This document shows, piece after piece, positions 1-8,697 of a DNA stretch of 48,444 nucleotides; the first letter of the stretch is position 1, and each line of letters opens with the position of its first letter. Made by a program: the position numbers and the translations under genes. Source of the DNA: Confluentibacter flavum (GTDB lineage: Bacteria; Bacteroidota; Bacteroidia; Flavobacteriales; Flavobacteriaceae); the NCBI RefSeq assembly GCF_002843175.1, contig NZ_PJEO01000021.1, forward strand, positions 1-48,444, in the 5' to 3' direction. The notes under the pieces are model-generated. The model made no database searches and was not told the origin of the DNA. It was given only the letters and a program-made list of their open reading frames with translations.

Positions 1-836
1 TATTTAGTTTTATAGGTTTTCATTTTAAGTTTGTTTTGCTGGTGCATTAGATTTGGAGTCAGCATATGATTTGATAAATGCGGTCTTTTTTCATTATAAA
101 TCGCTACTGTTTCTTTAATTATTTGCTTCATAATTGGTAAGTCTTTGTTGTATTTGTCAATATTGAATTCCTGCTTTAAGATGCCGTTTATTCTTTCTGC
201 CACAGCATTTTCGTAGGGATCAGAGTTTTGGGTCATACTTGGGTTTATTTTGTGCTTACTGAGTTCTTTTTGATATTCATTGGCGCAATATTGCAATCCT
301 CTGTCAGAATGGTGTATCAACGGTAATCCCGTGTTTCCTCTCTGCTTAACAGCTAGTTTCAAAGCTACCAAACTGCTTTCTGTATTTAAATTATCAGACA
401 CATTATAGCCCACTATTTTCTTTGAATAAGCATCAGTTATCAAACTTAAATAACAAGGTTTCTCTCGTTTTCCGATATAAGTGATGTCCGACACCCAAAC
501 CTGTTCTGGCCTGGTTATTTGTAAATCCAGTAGTTGGTTTTTGTACTTTCTAAAGCGATGGTGTGAGTTTGTGGTTATGTGGTACGAACGCTTTGGAACG
601 ATCAATAAGTGGTTGGCCCTTAGTATATCAATAAATTTATCCCTTCCTATTTTCAATGTTTTTAAATCTTGATTTAGTAAATAGTACAACTTTTTGGCTC
701 CTAACCTTGGCATTTGTGTTCTGATTTCTAAAACCATTTTCACAACCAATGCTGCCTTGTCCTGCTTGATAATGCGACGTTTTATACTTCGATAATAAAC
801 CTGTCTGTCTACCCCGAACAAAGTACAGGCAAACAT
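1..836 (-). CDS. IS3-family transposase orfB (DDE integrase domain), 3' end at or beyond window edge
   Basis: This frame has no stop from the frameshift site to base 1 and reads as an rve-type DDE transposase. The catalytic triad is visible: Asp in VWVSDITYIGK (about 475-505), Asp in HHSDRGLQY (about 285-310) and Glu in NAVAERINGI (about 185-215). The C-terminus YNEKRPHLSNHMLTP is also typical. An ATG at 834-836 overlaps the orfA stop as TAATG, but the family normally makes an OrfAB fusion by -1 frameshifting. In that case the reading frame is entered near 887. The last visible codon is followed by TA at the edge, probably the stop. The gene appears intact as far as it can be read. Confidence 0.9.
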   Translation of the reverse strand, partial: MFACTLFGVDRQVYYRSIKRRIIKQDKAALVVKMVLEIRTQMPRLGAKKLYYLLNQDLKTLKIGRDKFIDILRANHLLIVPKRSYHITTNSHHRFRKYKNQLLDLQITRPEQVWVSDITYIGKREKPCYLSLITDAYSKKIVGYNVSDNLNTESSLVALKLAVKQRGNTGLPLIHHSDRGLQYCANEYQKELSKHKINPSMTQNSDPYENAVAERINGILKQEFNIDKYNKDLPIMKQIIKETVAIYNEKRPHLSNHMLTPNLMHQQNKLKMKTYKTK

Positions 837-1270
837 TACTGTTTGTTTTTCTTGTTCTTTAAAATGGTCGATTGTTCGGGTGACGAGTTTTTTCGGATGT
901 CAATTTGATATTCTTTTTCGGCAATATCAATCATCATATCGAATATGATGGCCTTCTTATCGGCAACGAAAGCTTGCTGTTCTAAAAATGCTTTTTGCTT
1001 TTCAAGTAGCTTGACCTTTGCTTCCAGTTCCATTATTTTTTGTTCAGGGGATTTTGGCATATTGGAGGGCGTTTTGTTTTCCCAATCAAAGCTACCAAAT
1101 TTTCTTAACCATTCAACTATTGTTGAACGTGCCTGGATCCCATATTTGCGGCAAGCTTCATGAGTTGACAACTTGCCATGTTCAATTTCCTGAACTACTT
1201 GTAGTTTAAAAGACATTGTGTAGTCTTTCTGTGTACGCTTTACATAGCGGTTTTCTTGGTGGTTTTCCAT
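836..1270 (-). CDS. IS3-family transposase orfA (HTH DNA-binding protein)
   Basis: A 144-residue protein with an N-terminal helix-turn-helix of the IS3 OrfA type (residues about 20-60, SFKLQVVQEIEHGKLSTHEA, then an RSTIVEWLRKFG recognition region). A coiled-coil leucine-zipper-like segment follows (about 75-105, PEQKIMELEAKVKLLEKQKA), used in this family for dimerisation and contact with OrfB. The ATG is 34 bp inside the IS terminus, normal for such elements. The C-terminus overlaps the start of orfB, and the frameshift heptamer lies about 19 codons before the stop. Confidence 0.9.
   Translation of the reverse strand: MENHQENRYVKRTQKDYTMSFKLQVVQEIEHGKLSTHEACRKYGIQARSTIVEWLRKFGSFDWENKTPSNMPKSPEQKIMELEAKVKLLEKQKAFLEQQAFVADKKAIIFDMMIDIAEKEYQIDIRKNSSPEQSTILKNKKNKQ
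887..893 (-). other. A AAA AAC slippery heptamer for OrfAB -1 frameshift
   Basis: On the minus strand AAAAAAC is read in the orfA frame as A-AAA-AAC, the classic -1 slippery arrangement. Slipping one base back enters the orfB frame, which is open from here on (LVTRTIDHFKEQEKQ...). The position, the phase and the known habit of the family agree; the stimulatory structure was not worked out. Confidence 0.75.
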
Positions 1271-1279
1271 AAGGATACT

Positions 1280-1304
1280 TTTTGTGTATCGCTATTTCAG
1301 GACA
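1280..1304 (-). repeat. Right terminal inverted repeat of the IS3-family element
   Basis: Minus-strand sequence beginning TGTCCTGAAATAGCGATACA directly precedes orfA. Its exact inner border cannot be set, because the partner repeat lies outside the window. Confidence 0.6.
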
Positions 1305-1323
1305 AGACAGCCTGTTTAATTAA

Positions 1324-1351
1324 AAAAGCCTCCAATTTCTTGAAGGCTTTT
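1324..1351 (-). terminator. rho-independent terminator of rpsA
   Basis: AAAAGCCT and AGGCTTTT form an 8-bp stem with a 12-nt loop. On the minus strand the stem is followed by a T run, placing it about 60 bp after the rpsA stop. On the plus strand there is also a T-rich tail, so it could act both ways. Confidence 0.75.
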
Positions 1352-1365
1352 GTTTTTATAAATGG

Positions 1366-1402
1366 GTTCCTTCCCGATAACTATCGGGATTCAGGAATGA
1401 CA
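1366..1402. repeat. REP-like palindromic element (CCCGATA type)
   Basis: TCCCGATA-AC-TATCGGGA is a perfect palindrome flanked by TTCCT and AGGAATGACA, which can extend the hairpin. Read on the minus strand it begins GTCATTCCTGA. The same core and the same GTCATTC edge recur at 5912-5950, so this is a dispersed repeat and not part of the rpsA terminator. Confidence 0.7.
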
Positions 1403-1408
1403 AAAAAA

Positions 1409-3259
1409 TTATTTTTTTGCTTTTTTGGCAGGTTTGCCATCCATTTTATCTTTAAGAGCTTGTAAAGCTTCATTAGCATCGCCTAAAGTTGGTTTTGCTT
1501 CTGCTGCTTGAGCTTCTGCTTTTTTAACAGCCGCTTTTACGTTTGCTACTTCTTCTGCTTTAAATACAGCAGTATGAGACGCTACAACACGTTTAAACTC
1601 TTTATTGAACTCAATAATTTTAAATTCGGCTTTTTCACCTTGTTTAAGTTTACCACCATCTTCTTTTTCAAGGTGACGTGTAGGAACAAAAGCAACGATA
1701 TCTTCGTTAAACTCTACAGTAGCTCCTTTATCAACTATTTCAGAAATAACGGCTGTATGAACAGTTTCTAAAGCGAAATCTGTTTCGTATTCATCCCAAG
1801 GATTTACAGTGGTTTGTTTGTGACCTAAACTTAATTTACGTCCTTCAACATCCAATTCTAATACGACAACATCTAATTTATCACCAACGGCACAGAACTC
1901 ACTAGGATGTTTGATTTTCTTAGTCCAAGATAAATCTGAAATGTAAATCAATCCATCAATACCCTCTTCTAATTCAACAAAAACACCAAAGTTTGTAAAG
2001 TTACGTACTGTACCAACATGTTTAGAACCTAATGGATATTTAGTTGTAATATCTGTCCATGGATCTGATGTTAATTGTTTGATACCAAGTGACATTTTAC
2101 GCTCTTCTCTATCTAAAGTTAAGATAACTGCTTGAACTTCATCTCCAACAGACACGAAGTCTTGAGCTGAACGTAAATGCGTTGACCATGACATTTCAGA
2201 CACGTGGATTAATCCTTCAACACCATCAGCAACTTCAATAAATGCACCGTAATCTGCAATAACAACTACCTTACCTGTTACTTTATCGCCAACGGTAACT
2301 GTATCTGCTAAAGCTTCCCATGGGTGTTTGCTTAATTGTTTTAAACCTAATTGGATTCTTGATTTGTTTTCATCAAAATCAAGGATTACAACATTCAGTT
2401 TTTCGTCTAATTCTACTATTTCATTAGGATGGTTAATTCTAGACCAAGATAAATCTGTGATATGAATTAAACCGTCAACGCCACCAAGATCAATAAACAC
2501 ACCGTAAGATGTAATGTTTTTAACAACACCTTCCAATACTTGACCTTTTTCTAACTGACCAATAATTTCTTTTTTCTGTACTTCAATATCCGCTTCAATA
2601 AGCGCTTTATGGGATACTACAACGTTTTTGAATTCGTGGTTGATTTTAACCACTTTAAACTCCATAGTTTTATTCACATATTGATCGTAATCCCTGATTG
2701 GTTTCACATCAATTTGAGAACCTGGTAAGAATGCTTCGATGCCAAAAACATCGACAATCATACCACCTTTAGTTCTGCATTTAACAAAACCATTAACGAT
2801 TTCACCTGTGTCATGCGCTGCATTAACACGATCCCATGCTTTAATAACACGAGCTTTTCTGTGCGATAATACTAATTGTCCTGTTGCATCTTCACGAACA
2901 TCAATTAATACTTCTACCTTGTCTCCTACTTTTAAGTTCGGATTGTAGCGAAACTCATTTAAAGAGATAACACCTTCAGATTTTGCATTGATATCAATAA
3001 TAGCATCTCTATCAGAAATGTGTACTACGGTACCAATAACAACTTCATCATTAAGTGTGTCAACAAAGTTTTCTGCTACTAATTTTTCAAATTCTTTTAG
3101 TTGTTTGTCATCAACCTCATCAATACCTTCTTGGTAATTGTGCCAGTTAAAGTTTTCTAAGAATTTTTCAGGATTTGCTTGAGCTTCAGATACTACTGGA
3201 GCTTCTACGGTTGCTGCATCTACTGCTTCAACTTCAGCTTGATTTGCTTTTTCAGCCAT
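1409..3259 (-). CDS. rpsA: 30S ribosomal protein S1
   Basis: A 616-residue protein made of tandem S1 (OB-fold RNA-binding) domains. Successive repeats are visible as VGDKVEVLIDV, GQVLEGVVKNITSYGVFIDL, VGDKVTGKVVVIADYGAFIE and GSKHVGTVRNFTNFGVFVEL, each followed by an HITDLSW- or HVSEMSW-like segment. S1 binds mRNA upstream of the start codon and helps 30S subunits initiate, which matters in Bacteroidota because Shine-Dalgarno sites are weak. The acidic Ala/Glu-rich N-terminus and the Lys/Ala-rich C-terminus (KMDGKPAKKAKK) are usual for flavobacterial S1. A terminator follows the stop. The 5' leader is long if the -7 element at 3426-3433 is used, which would leave room for the autoregulation known in other bacteria. 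Confidence 0.97.
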   Translation of the reverse strand: MAEKANQAEVEAVDAATVEAPVVSEAQANPEKFLENFNWHNYQEGIDEVDDKQLKEFEKLVAENFVDTLNDEVVIGTVVHISDRDAIIDINAKSEGVISLNEFRYNPNLKVGDKVEVLIDVREDATGQLVLSHRKARVIKAWDRVNAAHDTGEIVNGFVKCRTKGGMIVDVFGIEAFLPGSQIDVKPIRDYDQYVNKTMEFKVVKINHEFKNVVVSHKALIEADIEVQKKEIIGQLEKGQVLEGVVKNITSYGVFIDLGGVDGLIHITDLSWSRINHPNEIVELDEKLNVVILDFDENKSRIQLGLKQLSKHPWEALADTVTVGDKVTGKVVVIADYGAFIEVADGVEGLIHVSEMSWSTHLRSAQDFVSVGDEVQAVILTLDREERKMSLGIKQLTSDPWTDITTKYPLGSKHVGTVRNFTNFGVFVELEEGIDGLIYISDLSWTKKIKHPSEFCAVGDKLDVVVLELDVEGRKLSLGHKQTTVNPWDEYETDFALETVHTAVISEIVDKGATVEFNEDIVAFVPTRHLEKEDGGKLKQGEKAEFKIIEFNKEFKRVVASHTAVFKAEEVANVKAAVKKAEAQAAEAKPTLGDANEALQALKDKMDGKPAKKAKK

Positions 3260-3425
3260 TTAAGATAATTAAGTAATGTAATGGGATTCTGCTTTTGCGA
3301 AACGTCATTACATAATATTTTGTATTCTGTATGCTTCGGAAGATTTAAGCAATTTACACACAGAAGTGTTATAAATATTTTTAGTCTCGTTCCTTCTGTC
3401 GTTCCTGTAATTGCCAAAAGGAGTG

Positions 3426-3433
3426 CAAAAATA
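3426..3433 (-). promoter_or_regulatory. Possible -7 element (TATTTTTG) for rpsA
   Basis: The minus strand reads TATTTTTG, matching the Bacteroidota TAnnTTTG -7 box. I see no good -33 TTG at 19-20 nt. It would give a leader of roughly 160 nt before the rpsA ATG. Confidence 0.35.
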
Positions 3434-3502
3434 CACAAATTCAATAAATTAGCCTAATTAGAATAGAAATATTTTATGTAGGAATATTTGTGATTGAATT
3501 AA

Positions 3503-3533
3503 TTTGAAAATGCATTAAACCTTAGTATATTTA
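3503..3533 (+). promoter_or_regulatory. Bacteroidota-type promoter for the LysM gene
   Basis: TTTG at 3503-3506, a 19-nt spacer and TATATTTA at 3526-3533 match the flavobacterial consensus (TTG, 19-20 nt, TAnnTTTG) with one mismatch at the last base. The gene starts at 3556, so transcription would begin a few bases before it. Confidence 0.65.
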
Positions 3534-3555
3534 GTAAATTATAAAATTTAAAGTT

Positions 3556-3936
3556 ATGACAACAAAAGCAAAATATCAACGCGTACTCGATTTAGGGGAA
3601 ACTTTAAACATTAAGGATGGCGATGTTAAAGAAGAGAATGGTGTTTTAAAAGTTAAAGGAACTGCCAAAACCCAATATGAAAAAAACCTGCTTTGGGATA
3701 AAATCAAGGAAATTGGCGGAGAAAATCCTTCTGATATCATGGCTAATATAAAAGTTGCCGATGAAAGCGTTTACCATAGACATACCGTAAAAAGTGGGGA
3801 AACTCTAGGGAAAATTGCTAAACAGTATTATGATAATCCTTCTAAATACCAAGTGATATTTAAAGCAAATTCAGATATTTTAAAAAATCCTGATCTAATT
3901 CATCCGGGACAGGAATTAATTATTCCGAACTTATAA
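3556..3936 (+). CDS. LysM domain protein, Kbp/YgaU-like
   Basis: A 126-residue protein with no signal peptide or membrane segment. The C-terminal part (about residues 76-125) is a LysM domain: YHRHTVKSGETLGKIAKQYY, then NPDLIHPGQELIIP. The N-terminal part (about 8-70, with VLKVKGTAKTQYEKNLLWDK) resembles a BON-type domain. That order and size fit the YgaU/Kbp family, whose E. coli member is a cytoplasmic potassium-binding protein. The family assignment is good; potassium binding here is inferred. It has its own promoter and a strong terminator, so it is probably a single-gene unit. Confidence 0.8.
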   Translation: MTTKAKYQRVLDLGETLNIKDGDVKEENGVLKVKGTAKTQYEKNLLWDKIKEIGGENPSDIMANIKVADESVYHRHTVKSGETLGKIAKQYYDNPSKYQVIFKANSDILKNPDLIHPGQELIIPNL

Positions 3937-3940
3937 ATTC

Positions 3941-3965
3941 AAAAAGAGGTTTTAAACCTCTTTTT
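3941..3965. terminator. Bidirectional terminator between the LysM gene and cmk
   Basis: AAAAAGAGGTTT and AAACCTCTTTTT are perfect inverse complements almost back to back, followed by a T run on the plus strand and by an equivalent run on the minus strand. It serves two convergent genes; the cmk stop codon begins at its edge. Confidence 0.8.
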
Positions 3966-4661
3966 TTATGCGTTCTCTTTTAATGCTTTGTTTACTATGC
4001 CTAAAATAACATGGAATTGTTCGTCTTTGGACATATTGGAATTATCAATTTCTATAGCATCTTCTGCTTTAACCAAAGGAGAATCCTTTCTATGTGAATC
4101 AATATAATCACGCTCTTGAACATTTTTCAGAACATCGTCATACAAGACTTCATCGCCGTCTTTAATAAGTTCATCAAAACGTCTTTTTGCTCTATTCTCC
4201 GGACTGGCAGTTAAAAATAATTTAAGTTCTGCATCAGGAAAAACAACAGTGCCTATATCCCTTCCATCCATAACAACACCTTTCCCTTTCCCAAGTTTTT
4301 GTTGTTGGTTGACCAATTGACTTCTAACTTCTGAAACTTCGGCAACCTTACTTACAAAACTCGATACTTCCAAGGTTCTTATATGTTTTTCAATGTTTTC
4401 ACCATTTAAATACACTTCAGCAAAACCGACATCTTTATTAAAAATAAAGTTAATATGAATAGCATCTAAATGGGACACCAGCGAATCGATGTCAAATTTT
4501 TCTTTATTTATAAAATTATGAGTCATGGCAAACCAAGTCACCGCTCTGTACATAGCGCCAGAATCTACATAAGCATAACCCAAATGTTTAGCCAATCGCT
4601 TAGCTACCGTACTTTTCCCAGTAGAAGAATATCCGTCTATAGCTATGGTTATTTTGCTCAT
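3966..4661 (-). CDS. cmk: (d)CMP kinase (cytidylate kinase)
   Basis: A 231-residue nucleoside monophosphate kinase that phosphorylates CMP and dCMP with ATP. The P-loop GYSSTGKS is at residues 10-17. VDSGAMYRAVTWFA (about 32-45) is the CMK substrate-binding signature, and GVVMDGRDIGTVVFPDA (about 129-145) with the DGRDIGT core is also diagnostic. RDYIDSHRKDSPLVKAEDA near the C-terminus matches the family. Length is normal. It lies downstream of porQ in the same direction, an order common in flavobacteria, but a heptamer repeat array fills most of the 81-bp gap. Confidence 0.96.
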   Translation of the reverse strand: MSKITIAIDGYSSTGKSTVAKRLAKHLGYAYVDSGAMYRAVTWFAMTHNFINKEKFDIDSLVSHLDAIHINFIFNKDVGFAEVYLNGENIEKHIRTLEVSSFVSKVAEVSEVRSQLVNQQQKLGKGKGVVMDGRDIGTVVFPDAELKLFLTASPENRAKRRFDELIKDGDEVLYDDVLKNVQERDYIDSHRKDSPLVKAEDAIEIDNSNMSKDEQFHVILGIVNKALKENA

Positions 4662-4667
4662 TGGTTG

Positions 4668-4707
4668 TTGGCTGTTGGCTGTTAGCTGTTAGCTGTTAGC
4701 TGTTAGC
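4668..4707. repeat. Heptamer tandem repeat (TTRGCTG)n upstream of cmk
   Basis: Two TTGGCTG units (4668-4681) are followed by three TTAGCTG units and a partial TTAGC. The array starts seven bases from the cmk start codon. The same unit recurs in a longer array at 31631-31712, and both arrays end in TTAGC followed by an A run. Confidence 0.9.
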
Positions 4708-4713
4708 AAAATT

Positions 4714-4734
4714 AACTTTTAACTTTTAACTTTT
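4714..4734. repeat. Second heptamer tandem repeat (AACTTTT)3
   Basis: Three perfect AACTTTT units follow a few bases after the TTAGCTG array and fill the rest of the porQ-cmk gap. The unit length is again seven although the sequence is unrelated. Confidence 0.8.
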
Positions 4735-4742
4735 AAAACTTA

Positions 4743-5762
4743 TTACTTTAAATCTATTTGTAAGCCAAAAAAATTGGAATTGGCTGCACTGGTATATTTA
4801 GCGTGGGTATAGCTAAATCTCATTTTATTCAGTTTTATAGAAAACCCTGCCGATATTCCTGAAAAATTTCGCTGTTCGTTAATCCTTAGCTCCTCACCTC
4901 TTCTAAAATTATAACCCAAGCGGATATTAAATCCTTTTTCGGGAAATAATTCGGCCCCTAAAATGGTATGCCTGATAACCTGACCTAAAAAACCGATTTT
5001 TTCTGTGGATTGATTACCGCTTAAATCACTTGTGGTGCGCGCAGGATTTGGTCTGGCAATAGGCCATTCCTGTAAATTCTCCAGAGTTATATGCCATCTA
5101 ATTGGGACATTTTCCAAGCGTTGCGACATGCCAAAATCAACCTCAAAAGGCAATGGCTCGTTTTGTCCTGCATACGTGGTAATTTGAGTTCCCAAGTTTC
5201 TTATAGCTAGAGCTGCGTTAAAATTTATATCGTCGTTTATGTACAACAAACCTAAATCTGCTGCAACACCAAATGATGAATATTGTTCTAATTTGGATGT
5301 TATTAATTTTAGGTTTCCACCAAAATAAAAATCTGTATAGCCTATTTGCAAAGCATAACCTAAAGAAAGAGCAGCTTCATTTCCTGTAAATGTTCCTGTT
5401 TTGTTTCCATTTTCATCATAGCCATCAAAATCACCGTAATTTACATACGTAATGCCCGCATGAAATGTTTGAGTACGCCTATCCACCGTGTATGCATACG
5501 CCGCAGAACCATAACTGATGCCTCCCAAATAACTTACATAGTTTACAGCTAATTGATTATCCATATTAGCATTAATAGTAGCAGGGTTAAAAAGTCCTTG
5601 TGTCACATCATAATCAACATTGGTAAGCACTTTTCCACCTAAAGCTGCTTGCCTAGGCGACGATACCAGATTGAGAAATTGATATGTTGATTCTCCCCCA
5701 ACTTGTGCCATAGTTAAGAAACTAAAAAACAAACAAAAAAGAAAGCTGATTTTTCTAATCAT
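4743..5762 (-). CDS. porQ: Type IX secretion system outer-membrane protein PorQ
   Basis: A 339-residue protein with an N-terminal signal peptide (MIRKISFLFCLFFSFLTMAQ, cleavage likely after Ala-19). It then reads GESTYQFLNLVSSPRQAALGG, the hallmark start of PorQ/PorV-type beta-barrels. Alternating amphipathic strands continue to a short C-terminus ending FFGLQIDLK. PorQ belongs to the type IX secretion machinery, probably as an outer-membrane partner of the attachment complex with PorU and PorZ. Its place next to cmk supports the call. No other T9SS gene lies in the window. Confidence 0.87.
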   Translation of the reverse strand: MIRKISFLFCLFFSFLTMAQVGGESTYQFLNLVSSPRQAALGGKVLTNVDYDVTQGLFNPATINANMDNQLAVNYVSYLGGISYGSAAYAYTVDRRTQTFHAGITYVNYGDFDGYDENGNKTGTFTGNEAALSLGYALQIGYTDFYFGGNLKLITSKLEQYSSFGVAADLGLLYINDDINFNAALAIRNLGTQITTYAGQNEPLPFEVDFGMSQRLENVPIRWHITLENLQEWPIARPNPARTTSDLSGNQSTEKIGFLGQVIRHTILGAELFPEKGFNIRLGYNFRRGEELRINEQRNFSGISAGFSIKLNKMRFSYTHAKYTSAANSNFFGLQIDLK

Positions 5763-5832
5763 AAATACAATACAAAGAAAGCAAATCTATCTTAAAACGG
5801 TAGCACGTATTTTTTATTTTAAAACAGAAAAT

Positions 5833-5974
5833 GAGGCTGAATAAAAAGGATTCTTTTGTCAACCTGAACTTGTTTCAGGTTCTCATAGTGATTGATAATC
5901 ATTTTGATGAGATTCTGAAATATCCCGATAACTATCGGGACAGAATGACAAATTTTTAGCTTTTACTCAGCCTC
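5833..5974. terminator. Terminator-like inverted repeat of lon with two REP-like elements nested in its loop
   Basis: GAGGCTGAATAAAA (5833-5846) and TTTTACTCAGCCTC (5961-5974) pair over 14 positions with one G-T wobble. On the minus strand the stem is followed by ATTTTCTG, as for a lon terminator. The loop of about 114 nt holds two REP-like hairpins in opposite orientation: 5858-5886 (GTCAACCTGAA, core AACCTGAA/TTCAGGTT) and 5912-5950 (core TCCCGATA/TATCGGGA, edge GTCATTCTG on the minus strand). I infer that an older terminator was enlarged by the repeats. Confidence 0.6.
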
Positions 5975-5996
5975 TTCTATTATAAAAACGTTAACC

Positions 5997-8447
5997 CTAT
6001 AATGTCTTAGCGTTTACTACTTTTTGATTTGTTAATGCCAATTTAATAACATCACTCATATCGGTTACGTAATGAAACGTTAACCCTTTTAAATATTCGG
6101 CTTTAATTTCCTCAATATCCCGTCTATTATCTTCACATAAAATAATCTCTTTTATGCGTGCGCGTTTTGCTGCTAATATCTTTTCTTTAATTCCACCAAC
6201 AGGCAACACTTTTCCACGAAGTGTGATTTCGCCCGTCATTGCCAAGCTTTTCTTTACTCTTTTTTGGGTGAATAATGATACTAATGATGTTAGCATCGTA
6301 ATACCAGCACTAGGCCCATCTTTAGGCGTTGCGCCTTCAGGTACGTGAATGTGTACATTGTAATTTTCAAACGCCAAAGACTCGATACCAAATTCTTCGG
6401 CATTGGATTTTATATATTCCATCGCAATGGTAGCGGATTCTTTCATCACCGTACCAAGATTCCCCGTTATAGTAAGTAGTCCTTTTCCTTTCGATAAAAT
6501 AGATTCTATAAACAATATATCGCCTCCAACACTCGTCCAAGCCAATCCCGTAACAACACCAGCCACATTGTTATTTTCATATTTATCACGCTCCATTTTA
6601 GGTCCGCCCAAAACTTTAATAATATCTTCATTTGATATTTTAACAACGTATTCTTCTTCCATAGCAATATTTTTGGCGGCATAACGCACCATTTTTGCTA
6701 TTTGTTTTTCCAGACCACGAACACCAGATTCCCTAGTGTAACCTTCTACTATTTTTTCTAACTGCGCTTTGCCTATTTTAAGATGGGTCTCCGTTAAACC
6801 ATGTTCCTTTAATTGTTTTGGCAATAAATGACGTCTTGCTATTTCAACCTTTTCTTCGATGGTGTAACCAGACACATTAATCACTTCCATTCTATCTCTT
6901 AATGCCGGTTGAATGGTTGATAAATTATTTGATGTCGCTATAAACATCACTTTAGAAAGGTCGTAACCCATTTCTAAAAAATTATCGTAAAACTCATTGT
7001 TTTGTTCTGGATCCAACACCTCTAACATCGCAGATGATGGGTCTCCTTGGTGTGAGTTGGACAATTTATCAATTTCATCTAAAACAAACACAGGATTTGA
7101 GGTACCAGCTTTTTTCAAACTTTGAATAATACGTCCTGGCATGGCGCCAATATACGTTTTTCTGTGACCGCGAATTTCCGCTTCATCACGTAAACCACCC
7201 AACGAAATACGCACATATTCCCTACCCAATGCTTCTGCAATGGATTTCCCTAACGATGTTTTACCAACCCCTGGAGGACCGTACAAACAAAGAATAGGTG
7301 ATTTCATATCGTTACGCAATTTCAAAACAGCCAGATATTCTATAATTCTTCGCTTAACATCTTCCAGTCCGAAATGGTCCCTGTCCAAAATTCGCATGGC
7401 ACGTTTTAAATCAAACTTATCCTTGCTAAATTCATTCCAAGGCAAATCCAAAAGCAAGTCTAAATAATTACGTTGAATAGAGTACTCGGCTACTTGCGGA
7501 TTCATGCGTTCTATTTTCGCTAACTCTTTTTCAAAATGCTTGGCTACTTTTTCGTCCCATTTTTTATCCTGGGCACGCAACTTCATTTCCTCTATTTCTT
7601 CATCATGATTAACGCCACCCAATTCTTCCTGAATGGTTTTCATTTGTTGATGCAAGAAATATTCCCGTTGTTGTTGGCTCATATCCATTTGAACCCTAGA
7701 CTGAATATCGTTTTTAAGTTCTAACTTTTGAAATTCAACATTCATATATTTAAGGGTTGCCAATGCCCTTTTTTTCAAATCGTCAATCTCTAAAAGCTTT
7801 TGTTTTTCGGCAACCGAAAGATTCATATTAGACGACACAAAATTCACTAAAAACGAATTGCTTTCTATATTTTTTATGGCAAAAGAAGCTTCACTGGGAA
7901 TGTTCGGACTCTCTTTAATGATCTGTAAAGCCAAGTCTTTAATAGACTCAATAATTGCAAAAAATTCTTTGTTGTTGATGGTTGGTTTGGCCTCGGGAAG
8001 TTCTCTGATGGTCGCATTCATATAAGGCTCCTCAGTAATAACCTCTGCCACCTTAAAACGTTTTTTACCTTGAATGATAACAGTAACATTGCCATCGGGC
8101 ATTTTTAAAACACGTAAAATTTTAGCAACGGTTCCTGTTTCATAAATATCTTTTGCCGAAGGATCTTCTAAAGATTCGTCTTTTTGAGATACCACGCCGA
8201 TAACTTTATTCCCTTTGTTGGCATCATTTATCAAGCGAATGGATTTATCCCTGCCCGCCGTAATAGGAATGACTACGCCTGGGAATAACACCGTATTTCT
8301 TAAAGATAAAATAGGTAATGTTTCCGGTAGTTTTTCGTTGTTTATTTCTTCTTCATCTTCAGGCGTCATTAATGGAATTAATTCTGAGTTTTCATCAAAT
8401 TCCTGTAATGACAAACTGTCAAGTGTTATAAAATTAGATTTCTTCAT
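5997..8447 (-). CDS. lon: Lon protease (endopeptidase La)
   Basis: An 816-residue ATP-dependent serine protease that degrades damaged and regulatory proteins in the cytoplasm. The N-terminal substrate-binding domain begins around [19 protein letters not shown] (about 43-61). The AAA+ module has Walker [10 protein letters not shown] (about residue 385) and Walker [10 protein letters not shown]. The protease domain carries the Ser-Lys dyad in [10 protein letters not shown] (Ser-713) and [13 protein letters not shown] (Lys-756). Length is normal. It is monocistronic, with repeats on both sides. Confidence 0.97.
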   Translation of the reverse strand: MKKSNFITLDSLSLQEFDENSELIPLMTPEDEEEINNEKLPETLPILSLRNTVLFPGVVIPITAGRDKSIRLINDANKGNKVIGVVSQKDESLEDPSAKDIYETGTVAKILRVLKMPDGNVTVIIQGKKRFKVAEVITEEPYMNATIRELPEAKPTINNKEFFAIIESIKDLALQIIKESPNIPSEASFAIKNIESNSFLVNFVSSNMNLSVAEKQKLLEIDDLKKRALATLKYMNVEFQKLELKNDIQSRVQMDMSQQQREYFLHQQMKTIQEELGGVNHDEEIEEMKLRAQDKKWDEKVAKHFEKELAKIERMNPQVAEYSIQRNYLDLLLDLPWNEFSKDKFDLKRAMRILDRDHFGLEDVKRRIIEYLAVLKLRNDMKSPILCLYGPPGVGKTSLGKSIAEALGREYVRISLGGLRDEAEIRGHRKTYIGAMPGRIIQSLKKAGTSNPVFVLDEIDKLSNSHQGDPSSAMLEVLDPEQNNEFYDNFLEMGYDLSKVMFIATSNNLSTIQPALRDRMEVINVSGYTIEEKVEIARRHLLPKQLKEHGLTETHLKIGKAQLEKIVEGYTRESGVRGLEKQIAKMVRYAAKNIAMEEEYVVKISNEDIIKVLGGPKMERDKYENNNVAGVVTGLAWTSVGGDILFIESILSKGKGLLTITGNLGTVMKESATIAMEYIKSNAEEFGIESLAFENYNVHIHVPEGATPKDGPSAGITMLTSLVSLFTQKRVKKSLAMTGEITLRGKVLPVGGIKEKILAAKRARIKEIILCEDNRRDIEEIKAEYLKGLTFHYVTDMSDVIKLALTNQKVVNAKTL

Positions 8448-8657
8448 ATATATATTTAAGTCAATCTGTCATTAAAACAAACCGAACTATTTATAATGTT
8501 GATTTATATAAAACACAAAAGTATTAATTATCAGAAGGTTATAATAATAATAGAACTTTTATTCGTATTTTAATTTCAATAGTTGTGCCAGAAGTTATTT
8601 TAAGTTTCTAAGCTGCAAAGCTCCTAAGTTGTCAATATGTAATTTTTTTCTTTTCTA

Positions 8658-8697
8658 CTTTGAATCTTTGAATCTTTGAGACTTTGAACCTTTGAAC
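8658..8697. repeat. Octamer tandem repeat (CTTTGAAY), five units
   Basis: Five back-to-back 8-bp units: CTTTGAAT twice, CTTTGAGA, then CTTTGAAC twice. The array ends at the rhomboid stop codon. The rest of the lon-rhomboid gap (8448-8657) is AT-rich, and I see nothing else firm in it. Confidence 0.75.

Larger units (their letters stand above)
1..1304 (-). mobile_element. IS3-family insertion sequence, truncated by window edge
   Basis: Two overlapping frames on the minus strand encode an HTH protein (orfA) and a DDE transposase (orfB) in the -1 frame, the layout of IS3-family elements. The upstream terminus is at about 1304, where the minus strand begins TGTCCTGAAATAGCG, a typical TG-starting IS3 end. 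The other terminus lies just left of base 1, because orfB runs to the first bases of the window. Target duplications cannot be judged without the left flank. The element sits only about 20 bp beyond the rpsA terminator, so insertion probably did no harm to that gene. Confidence 0.92.

Noticed and set aside
945-1163. Plus-strand ORF opposite the IS orfA
   Set aside because: It is the antisense shadow of the transposase gene and encodes no known domain.
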